Shown piece after piece: positions 22,662 to 34,600 of a stretch of 64,000 nucleotides of DNA. Position 1 is the first letter of the stretch; each line of letters starts with the position of its first letter. Origin of the DNA: Corythucha ciliata (Eukaryota > Arthropoda > Insecta > Hemiptera > Tingidae). Position numbers and translations under genes: made by a program. Below the pieces are notes generated by a model. That model was given only the letters and a program-made list of their open reading frames with translations, was not told the DNA's origin and did no database searches. The DNA is taken from the NCBI GenBank assembly GCA_038030265.1, contig CM075938.1:7975009-8039008 (forward strand), written 5' to 3'.

Positions 22662-25600
22662 ATGTTGAAACTCGGAGACACGTTCCCCGACATAAAAGCG
22701 GAGACAACGATGGGGGACATCCAGCTTCATGAATGGCTTGGAGACTCGTGAGTTTTGTTCGGTCTTTTTATTTTCACCATAGTGAGAAAGTGTTTCACTC
22801 CATTTCCAGATGGGGAATATTGTTTTCTCATCCCAACGCCTTCACCCCGGTATGTACCACCGAACTGGGACGCGTAGCATTTCTACTCCCACAATTCGAG
22901 AAAAGAAATGTCAAAGTTATTGGGTTTGCTTGCGATGAAGCTGCCAAGGCCCAAGAATGGACCGAGGTAAGTAGCATGGGCGCGTCCCGATAATAATGTT
23001 TGATGTCCCCTCACCCGGTGATGATGTGACGGCAATGGCACTTCTCTGCAGGATATTAAAGCCGTTGAAAAATTTGACACGGACAAATTTCCCTTTCCAA
23101 TCATATGCGACGTGACCCGCGCCATAGCCGTCACTCTTGGCATGCTGGATCCCGACGAAAAAGATGCCGATGGACTGCCAGTGACCTGCCGGGCTGTTTT
23201 TATCATCGACCCGAAGAAGAAAATGAGACTCAGTATTTTGTATCCAGCGAACGTCGGGCGAAATTTCAAGTAAGTTTTATTATCTGCAACTTGTCGGGTC
23301 GCGTCCCAACACACGGGGTCTTGTAGAACCAATGGAAATAGTGGCGTCTACCCCAAGGAGCGTAGGTATGGTGGGATAGATTCCCCCCCCCCACCGCGAT
23401 ACAAATATGCGAATGAAGGGGCATTAGTATCAACGCACTAAAGAGCCTCAAAAAATCTCCAAAAATGAGCATTTCTCGTTGAAGTTACGTTTAGCAGATT
23501 TTCTCGACTTCAAGCCGCCCTAAAAGGTCCAGCTGCTTCCTTGGACTTTAGACCAGAGCTGCCAGGTGTGGGGATTTTTCCCCAATGTGAGGATTTTGGT
23601 ACACCTTTGGGGTAATGGGGAATCTGTCGTTGAAGACTTGCGTCTGTGAGAAGCACCCGTGGAGGGATGTCCAGAGCACTCTGCTGTTGGAAGTTCGGAA
23701 CATGGTGGGAGTCCGATTCCCGCGTATTTCAACGTCAAGTCCGGATGGATGAGATCCTTTCATTTCTTCCTTTCCTATCAGGGAGGATATTTTGTAATTC
23801 ATATTGTTCGTAGCACCCAATGACCCAAAACATATTATTTTACCCTTTCATTCAAAACACATTTTTTCCCCATAAGCTTTAAGGTGCGTTTACACCAATT
23901 TAGTGCTTCATAAGCTTTAAGGTGCGTTTATTGCTTGAAATTTAGTGTCAGACACAAATTTCCTTGGTGTAAACTCAAACTTCCAGAAATTTTTATCAGA
24001 ATTTGTAGTCAATATACATAAATGTCTGACACTTTACATTTATGTCGAGACATAAGCGTCGCGACGTAAATGTCGGATACTTCAGTGTAAACGCACCTTT
24101 AGACTCTATCGACTTTCAAGAAAAGTGTCTTTTTCTTTTTTCCAGACAGATTATTATAAGTTACTTTTCATTCTGACACTTTGCCAGTTGTTTTTGTAGA
24201 CCATTGCGCGACGTTTCGTTGGATTAATTTCCAATGTCTTCCGAAGCGTCGTGTAGGTAGTGGTCTACAAAAACGGTCAAAATTAAAAATGACATTAGGG
24301 GTATTCATGAGAAATTCTAAACCGTGTACCTATGCTAAATTCCGAACAGATAGGTGTATTCCATCTGTGAGGTGTGGCAGGATATGATCCATTTTCTTTA
24401 GTTTTTAATTAAGTAGAATGGTGCTGTTCGCGAGATTGACGTAATTCATAGAAACAGAGAAATTGGACATAAAAATACGAAATTACAGGATTTATGTCGA
24501 TAGCATAATTACGTTGAACTTCTGAGAACAAAAGGGGTATTCATGAAAAATGCTCAACTTTGTATTTGTTATACTTAGATTTATGCTAAATGCTGAACTG
24601 ATTGGTGTAGTCCATAGAAACGAGAAATTGGACAACAAAAATACGAAATAACAAAGGGTTTACGTTGATAGATATGGGTATTCATTACAAACTCCAACGT
24701 CGTATTTGTTATATTATGCTATAAATGCTGAACAGATGGGTGTAGTCAGGGGCGTAGCCACAGCCCTTGATCTAGGGGTGAGCAGCTTCAACGGGGACAA
24801 TGCCATTCAGATACACCATTGCCTTTCTACAGGTGTAGGTAGATCGGGAACTGGATACTGGAAATCGTCAATTTATGATCATCAGATACTGAATTTGCTC
24901 AGGGACAGTCACTATCCCTCGAAAACTAAATCTCTGGTGGAAAACTGTCACCTCACACTACACTCATAAACACACTAACCTCATAAAATTGAAAATTTAC
25001 CCATAGAATTGACAATTTCAAACAAAATCGGTCACTTCCGCTAAAAATAGTTAAAGCCCAAATAAATGTTAGCTAGTTACTGTAGGTACATAATTATTAA
25101 TAATGATCACCGAAAGGACAATTGCCGCTCGAGTCATAAGGCAGAATTAGTACAGAAATTGAGGGACCAAAAATAAAACTGAGGATAAATTATAATTTCC
25201 TCATGAAATTAACCATTTCTGCTTCCAATTGACATTTGTTCATGAAATTGACGACCACCCTTAAAAATGGCAGTTTCCTCATAAAATTTTACACCTTTCT
25301 TTAAAAAACTAACAGTTTCCTCAAAAGATTGAAAATGTTCCCATAAAATTTAAAACATTTCCATAAACTTGACTATTATCTTATAATACCTACTGCCATA
25401 TTTCATAGAAAATTGACAATTTCTGCTTCCTCGTGATACCGACAATTTCCTCATAAAATTAATAATTATTCGTAGAAACGATTTCTTCTTGAAAGTCACA
25501 ATTTCCAAATCAAACTGACAATTTCTGTATAGAATTGAAAATTCGCCTAAAAAATGGCAATTTCATCATGAAGAACATGGAAGTAAAATGGCAATTTCCT

Positions 25601-28600
25601 CATCAAATTGGCAATTTCCTTATAAAACTGACACCTTTTAAACCGATAATTTCATTTGCGAGAATCAACCTCACATTAACTTATTCGTCGTGAAACTGAC
25701 AAGTTTTTTCAATGAAATGGACAATTTCATTATAAAATTGCCCTTGGTGAAGCGTTTATGATGCGTGACTTTTCGCGTAAATTTTGCCCAAGGAGTTGGC
25801 TTTTCGCGTATAAATTTCTCGGATTTGGCTCAATGAACAACCAATTTCGGGGATTTTTGAGGCCGGCAAACCAATTTCACCAGGCGACTCAATTCAGACA
25901 CCGATCCTCGCTTGGATTACCCAGCGAAATCCAAAACCGAATTTTTGTTGCAGGCAACAAAAATTCCAGAAATTGGTTGTTCAGCGAGAAATATCTAAGA
26001 AAAATATTTTAAAAGCCAGATCCGGGAAAATGTTTTTATTTTTCGAGAAAAATTCGTTAGTATTTTAAAGAGCCAAATCTTGCAAAAATGTTTTTTTGTT
26101 TTTTGTGCGAAAAATAAGCGAAATCGTTAACTGAAGTAATCCGTCCCGAAAAATTGTTTGTCAGCATCGACAAATAGCAAGCTTTGTTTCATTAGAACAT
26201 TTATTATTATTATTACTAGAAGAAAAAATATGTTTTTTCGGAGAGAAATATCCACAAAAAATTGGTTTTAAGACAGCGAAATCAGAGGAATTTGTTGAAT
26301 TAGGCCACCCCGCGAAATTTTGTTTTCATTAAAAAAAAAAGTATAATTGGTGTTTTCGTGAGCGAAATTCGAGAAATTGGTTTATTGCTGAGCCAGGATC
26401 TGAGAAAATTTTCATGGAACAAAATGTACCTGCTGGATTTTAAATGTTTGAATCCTTTTTGGGGGTATCTGGGGGTGGGCAGCTGCCCCACTAAATCTGC
26501 GCTTTTGAGTTTAGGGGAGGGCAACTGCCCACCCCTGTCCCCCTCTGGCTACGCCCATAGGTGTATAAGCGGAGGAACTGAACAACAAAAATGCGAGATA
26601 ACAGGGTTTACGTCGATAACATACTTCTGAGCATGAATACCCCTTATGTAATATGAAAATTCAGCATGGGGTGCTACCGTGCTACGCTAAAAATGTTACA
26701 GATGGTCCCCAGCGACGTCTGAACGTATTCTGAAGAGAAACCAAATTAAAATCATGAGTCAAATTTGTTTCTGCATTTGAGATCTTAACCTAAAATATGA
26801 ACATATATTTATGATCGATAAATTCAAGAAATGTGACCATCTGGTCATTATAGCAACTACCCTAGTTGCTGTGAAAAAATATCCGAGCTCGAGGGAGAGC
26901 AGAACTTGTGCGTTCGTGCTGGAATGCACCATTATGTAATGCTCTGTTTGTATCTTGGAAAGTAAAGAAGAACCCAGGACAAGCTAAGCTGCCCGAATGA
27001 AACATTTTTTATGTAGGCAAGCAATTTAAAATTTAAAATAAAAACAGTAAGTATATATTCATAGCAAAGAACTGACTGAGTAAAACCATCAAACTGTCGT
27101 CATAAAGATATAAGAGGTCAAAATAAGGCTAAAAAGGTATGTATGTACATCAAAACATCAATAAACTGGGAAGAAATGAATGGTTAGTACACGCATGCAA
27201 TTTCGGATAGCATGGAAGACAAAGTGAGCGTTCTGAATTTTTTTTATTTTGCCGCTTTGCTGATCTTCGAGCGTTGTGGCTTTGGCTTTGCTGGTGTTAC
27301 AAATCTTTTTTACGGCGAAATCGCCACATTTAGCGGAATCTTTGGGAGAGGTGGTAGGGAGGCCGATTGGGCCATCGAGGACTCACGTAGAGCTGATAGT
27401 GTTGCGCCAAGGGACGCGAGTGACTCACGGCCGGCTCTAAGCTCTTCAGCATTCCGAATAGTCCCAGCCAATTCCAAAAATTCCTTGCTGAGTTTATCGA
27501 TTTCTTCGCTGAGGCTGACGTTGTTTGACGCAGGTTTATTGATGATTTCCCGGAGAACTGCTTCCTTCACGTTTTCTCCTGTCTTAGGGTTGTCAGTGGT
27601 GAGAAAATTGTCACTCGCCATTTCTATAATTATGGAAGGTCCATCACGGCTGCTGGGTGTGTCATTAGCACAATCTGCGCACACCTTATGGATATGTTTG
27701 CACATATTTGCACGGATTGCACTATCCATACAAGTGCATACAAACGAATGAGCACAAGCATCGCACCATCCGCATTTGAGATAGCACTTCGCACAGGAAT
27801 TATTAATTTTCAAGACATTGTAGCACTCATGATGGGAGCTAGAGCTAACAGTCCATTCATTGGCGTCGATTTGCCTTGCTATCATTTTACCACTTTCTCT
27901 CCTATAGACTCCATGTCTGTAGACGGAGTATCTGTAATTTCTTGGACAGTTTTCCCTTAAGGGGTGAAATGAGCTCGTCGTAGAACTTGTCGCTAATAAA
28001 GTTCTGTAACGCATGGAGAGCTTTGTCGAGACGTTTAGTTTTTTTCCCCTTCAGGTACAAGTATTTGAACACTCCGTGCATGCGTTCAATGTGGGTATTC
28101 GTATTTACCCCCGCATGAATTCTGTGACAATACGCCCAATTTTCTGTATTGCAACTATAGTAATCGCGCAAATATTCCCCGAACGCTCGGGCATAGTCGT
28201 TGGCCAGTAATTCGTTGATGAGGTTCTTGAACTTGAGGAAAAAAGATTCAATATTGCGTTCCATCTGAACAGCTTTGACCTGCTGGTACACCGCCCTTTT
28301 TTCGACTAAGCCACCTTTTATTTTGTTCAGATTTTTTCTCCATGCTCTATCAACATGCCAAGCACAGAACAGACGAAGACTTGGTTGGCCCATAACTCGC
28401 ACCCACGCTTGATAGTAAATTTCTGTGATGTCCGTCATGAATATACGGCACTTCATTTTTTCTCCACAATACTCACGAATGTAGTTGAAGAAAAGTGTCA
28501 TCGTTTCAATATCTGAGCGACTGCTGAACATGGTAGCAACTGGAAACCCCTCTTTTCGGTCGTTCAGTGTGAAATGGTAGTCATTTCAAAGCCGTATCCG

Positions 28601-31600
28601 TTGGTTCCATGAGTTCCATCAACGCAAACTACGTTAGATCCATGTTGTCTGAACATTTCCAACTGTCCCTCGCTCATGAGAATTAAAATGAAGTCATCGG
28701 GTTGAACATGTGGATGTTGAGGGTCAATGACTCCATTAAATTTGTGGTAGCGAACCCAGGGCTTCTCTGAAGTTAGATTTAGAGTGACCCATGCTTCTAC
28801 ACTTACGGCGTCGTTTGAATGACGAATAACGTTTTTATGCACGCCGAATTCCTTTGCGATGTTGTGCAAATCTTTGCGGGTCAATAGCAAGCTTTTTTGA
28901 AGTTGAAGTTCACTACCCTGCTTCCCTTTCTCCCTTTCAGAAGCTAAAATTTCTTCAAGCGGTATTTTCATGCGCATTTTAACGGCAAGGGACTTTCGAT
29001 AACTTTTGATTAATGATAGTCGAGCGACTTCAAAGTCATGACCAACGTGCGTGCTTGAATACACAACTTCAATCTTCTTGCTTTCAAGAGTGGTTACTTT
29101 AATGTATGCAGGACAACATGCTTCAATTCTTGGCGTACCGAGTAGAAATGGAAGCCTCTTGCGGGATCCCAGAGGAATAGATCGGGATGCACCACTTCTA
29201 AAACAATGATACGTAACGGTTTTTTTGCCGCTGCTTAGTTTTTTCCAGCCCCTCTTTGCTGAATAACAACACACCGAAGATTTCTCTATTTCAGCTTTCC
29301 ACTTCAAAAAACTTTCTTCGTTGTCGAAAGAAAGAATAGTTTTTTTTAAAGAGATCTCATGGTCTCGAGACAAGTGATTTTCAATGCCAGGCCTGTCACG
29401 GCGCTTACTTGAACAAAGTGGGCACTGCAAGCCTCCATTTTCTTTCGGTTCGCCCAAGTGGTGAGTCTTTATGTGGAACGCCAAGGAAGATTTTCGATCA
29501 AAGCTTTGTTTACAGTAAAAACAAGTAACAACCTGTCAAATAGAAATTAAAATTATGTACCTACTACCATTTGTCCCGTAAAGGGCCAGTCTTGAACGAT
29601 TTGCCTTCAAAAGTGATACCTGGCTTACCTTATTTGCGCCGTTTTCTTGATGGCATCTTTTTTTGTGCCTACTGAGGTTGTAATTGTCTCTGGCTTTGTG
29701 CCCACAAAAACATACGAACGTCATTGAAATAATCCAGTGGAAACCGGCAGTCTTAAAACCGTTAAAAACACTCAATCGACAACAAGCGCACGCCAGTCCT
29801 TTAAGAAAAAGTAATCGTTCAACATGGGGTCGCTAGGGCCCTCTTGGAATCCCTCCACGGGTGCTTCTCACAGACGCAAGTGTCGTTGAAGTGGGGTTTT
29901 TGTATATATGTATACCAGGGGCGGATACAGTGGGAGCGCGATCGGGCTGAGCCGAGACCGAGACGAGACTTGAGTGGTCTCGGTTTCGCTCATGAGGGGT
30001 CGGTCTCGGTCTCGTCTCGAAAAGTTAAAGGCGCGAATTCAAAGTATGTGTGATATTAGTGACGAATGATGCAATTCTCGCCTCAATGATTACAGATGAC
30101 GACGATAGATGAATTTATACTTTGCCTTCCTTCCTTGGTGGCTCGTGGCACGAAGGGAGATAAGTGATACACTACTGATTAATTACCAAAGATCTTTATA
30201 ATTGCCCCAAAATAGAATCGTGTCTTTAAAACAATCGTCACACTGAGAACGTGAAAGGGGAACAGTTGGGAATTCAACGAGATCAAGTCAAAATCTCGCA
30301 CATGCCAACTTATTTAGTTCAAGCAAGAGACTTCCCTTTCAAGACCCAACGAGGCGGAGGCAGTGGCGTAGGTAGGAATTTGTCCTGGTGTGGGGGGGGG
30401 GTCGGATTGAAATCTCGTAATGGTGAGGGGAGGGGGTAATTTCACATTTTAGTCATCATTCCACCCATCCAGCACACTCTTGAATCTGGACATCTTGCTG
30501 GCCTCATCATAGCCTCAATCTCTCAGTTAGGAGCGATTTTTGGACTCTACCCGCAAATTAGCGCTTTTCTCAATTTTGGCCGAGTGTATCGTTCTTCTCA
30601 ATTTCAGTCGCAAATTAGCGGTTTTGCCCCACCCCCCTCTCATTGCCATGAATTTGCTCATTTTCTCAACTTTAGCAGCAAAGAATTGTTTTCATCCAGT
30701 GAACGATGTTTCTCAATTATCCACGAGTTTTGGCGTTTTCCTCAATTTTAGCAGCATGTTACCGATTTTAGTGCACTTCATTCTGAAAATGCACTATTGG
30801 TCTCGTCGTGATGCTGGCAAACATGGGTCATGTCATGTTTTTTTCACGTTTCAGAACCTCTAGAACACGAATTCAGTGGTCTCCGGAATTCATATATACA
30901 GGGTGTTTCAGTTTTAATGTGCAATACTTGCACATGTTGTAGTATCCACTACGACGCACCAGAAACGTCATATTGACATATGGCCCAAAATGCTTTCCTC
31001 ACGAGATATTCGCGAATTTCTGGTTTTCGTCTAATCTCATCTTTTTTCTTCAAAATAGCGAGATACCGTCCAACTGCTTCGATCTGGCCTAAAATTGATG
31101 AGGGATTCGGAAAGAGCACAAAATTGCCTTTTAGAATCCGCCGTCATAGTTGGTTTTGGTGGTTTTGTATGGCATTTATCATCACATGAACATGATGAAA
31201 GTGACGTGATTAACTAAGTCAAAACATTTTAAAGCAGTGGCAGTCAGCTGTTTCTTAGTCCCACGGATAGGTTAATTTGAGCAAAACTGCTCCATTATGT
31301 CACCTTTAAATTGACATAGAAAAACGTAGGCTAACCTCGCCCAATTTTGAGTAATCGACCTCTTAACCTAAAAAGTCGTTGCTAAACACTAAAAAGGACT
31401 AACTCGCAACACGAGATCTTCAACTAAGGACATTACTGGAACTACTCCAGTTGATTCGTGCTTTATAATGTTGGATGTCCAGATGATCCTTACTGTCTCG
31501 TTTGTGCGTCCTTCATATCATTCTTTCCTTTTTTCCTGTTCTATTCTGCAAAAATGCCTCGAACATTCACGAATGAGGAGTATACCGATATGATCCTCAT

Positions 31601-34600
31601 CTATGGACAATGTGGGCTTAGTAGCAGTGCCGAACAGCAGGAATATTTCCGTCGATACCCGAATCGTCGTTTGCCTTCAAGAAACGTCTTTACAGGGCTC
31701 TGCAGGACTCTCAGGGAAACTGGTTCATTCCCCAATCGTCGTTCCTTTGATCGTCGTGATTCGAGTGATGACGAGCGGATCTTGGATGAAGTCGAACGCA
31801 GTCCTGGGGGTTCCTCATACAACCGTGTGGAGAACTTTAAGAAAGTATTCCTTTCACCCGTACCATCTGCAAAGGGTACATAATTTATTGCCTGGCGACG
31901 AGGTCAGGAGGATCGGTTTTTGTCGGTGGGTCATCACCAATCATTTGCGCCTACGTCATACACTTTTCACTGACGAAGCAATTTTTACACGGGATGGTGT
32001 CTTCAATTCCCACAACACTCATACGTGGTCCCAAGAAAACCCTCGGGGAACAATTACGACTAGCTTCCAACACAAGTTCTCGGTCAACGTTTGGCATGGT
32101 CATATCAATAACCAATTGATTGGGCCATTTGTGTTTGAAGAACGACTAAATGGCCGTAATTACTTACATTTTTTGGAAAACGAGCTGCCTGGTTTACTCG
32201 AGGATCTTCCCCTGACCACTAGGGAGTGTCTAATTTTCCAACACGATGGTGCCCCTCCACACTACTCTGGAGAAGTGGTACGATATCTTAATGAAGTATT
32301 CCCTGGACGATGGTTTGGACGAGGTGGTCCGCTCGATTGGCCAGCAAGGTCTCCGGACCTTACGCCCCTCGACTACTTCTTGTGGGGAAGCCTGAAGTCG
32401 ACGGTGTATAAAGAAAGGGTCAACTCCAGAGAAGATCTCATCCGGCGAATCATGGTATGCTCTGAAGAAATCAGGCAACAGCCAGCCCATATCCGTAACA
32501 CTACCCAATCTTTAGTCAAAAGAGCCAGGAAATGCTTGGAACAAGGAGGGGGACTTTTCGAACATCTCATTAAATAGTTTTTAAATTACAGTTTTTCATT
32601 TTAAGAATCAAGTTCAGTAAGGTACTAGCCGTCACGGAGGTTAGTTGCTTTCTTTGCAATCCATCATCTTCAGTCAGTCCTATTACTTCACTCATAAGCG
32701 CAAAGCATCTGGAGTAGTTCCAGTAATGTCCTTAGTTGAAGATCTGGTGTTGCGAGTTAGTCCTTTTTAGTGTTTAGCAACGACTTTTTAGGTTAAGAGG
32801 TCGATTACTCAAAATTGGGCGAGGTTAGCCTACGTTTTTTCTATGTCAATTTAAAGGTGACATAATGGAGCAGTTTTGCTCAAACTAACCTATCCGTGGG
32901 ACTAAGAAACAGCTGACTGCCACTGCTTTAAAATTTTTTGACTTAGTTAATCACGTCACTTTCATCATGTTCATGTGATGATAAATGCCGTACAAAACCA
33001 ACTATGTCGGCGGATTCTAAAAGGCAATTTTGTGCTCTTTCCGAATCCGTCATCAATTTTAGGCCAGATCGAAGCAGTTGGCCGGTATCTCGCTATTTTG
33101 AAGAAAAAATATGAGATTAGAAGAAAACCACAAATTCGCGAATATCTCGTGAGGAAAGCATTTTGGGACATATGTCAATATGACGTTTCTGGTGCGTCTT
33201 AGTGGGTACTACAACATGTGCAAGTATTGCACATTAAAACTGAAACACCCTGTATATATACAGGGTGCGGCAGAGCCGAGTGACGAGTTTCGACGGGTCA
33301 TTGCTCGGGCTGTGGTGGGGGCAGGTAGGTGCGAAAGGGCTCTTTGTGTTCCGGGTCTGTAGTTTTTAGTTGCCACCATGATGTGGACCGGAATGCATCG
33401 GGGCTTTGCCGTTCGTATGTTTTACGAAAATAACCGTTCTGTGATCGCGACCCAGCGGGCGTTTTGGCGCCATTTCAACATTCCTGTCAACGTTTCTGTC
33501 CCCTCTGCTAACGCAATAAAAAATTGGGCTCGCAGCTTGAGGAAACAGGAAGTACACGACGAGGACATGGACAACTGAGAACGGTAAGAACACCCGAAAA
33601 ACACTCGCTACATGCCGAAAAGCGGTCGAAAACTTCCACGATCGGCTACATCAGTGTATCGCTGCTGACGGCCACCATCTGAGCGATATCATTTTCAGGA
33701 CTTGAATAAAAAAACTATATTAGTATGTCGCAGGATTTTTGTCGAATACGTTTTTTTATAAAAATCCTAGCCATTTTATAAAATAGGCCAGTCAATATAA
33801 ACATCAAACATCGCAAATATGCATGTAATTTTTTTTTGTTTTGCATGTTGTTAGGGCCAATGAGAGTAGTTTATACTCAAGTTTGCAACCCTCAAAACCT
33901 TGTGCTCAACTCGTGGCACTCGAAAAACCAAGAAATTTCATCACTTTTTTCTCTTTTTTTAACAAAACTACCAGAAGAAAGCGCTTTTCGAGCACGACCA
34001 CAGTATACATTGTTAAAGCCAACTAAATTTGCTACAATTAAAGCCCAGCCCTAGCATCCTGGGTCTGTTAGTTCAGGAAATACAACCAGTCAACAAAATA
34101 CTTAATCTCGCCAAAAAGCGAGATTTTATTGGTAGGGTAACTTTTCAAGACCCGTAGCACTCAAATACCGGTGATTCGTACTTAGTTAAAAAAAAATGAG
34201 AGGGGAGGTTGTACGTCCAAAATGCAACAAAAAATTTCCCATGTCCTAAGGTCAGATTTCGATTCCTAGCCGAGATAATCAATTTGTTGTTTTCAGCACA
34301 TCACGGGTTTTCGCAACAAAAACAGGTGTAACATGGGAAGTAAGCGTCCTAGGTTAAATCCAACGACACCACTGAAAAGAGCACCCTTTTTCTGTGTGAG
34401 TAAAGACATTTTGTCCAATGATAGTGAAAGATTCTTTGAGTAAACTGGGAAAATATCAGGATATTTTAAAAAATGTCAGTTTTTGACAACTGTTCAAAGC
34501 TAGACTACATTAGCCATGGTGCTCCCAGCGCCGGGCAAATTCCTCTAAAACTGAGTGAAGTAACTTAGTTTAATACTTCTTGCTTATTTTACTCTTGTCC

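Noticed and set aside
27212..27751. 179-codon plus-strand frame
   Set aside because: Antisense shadow of the MULE gene C-terminus, no homology seen.
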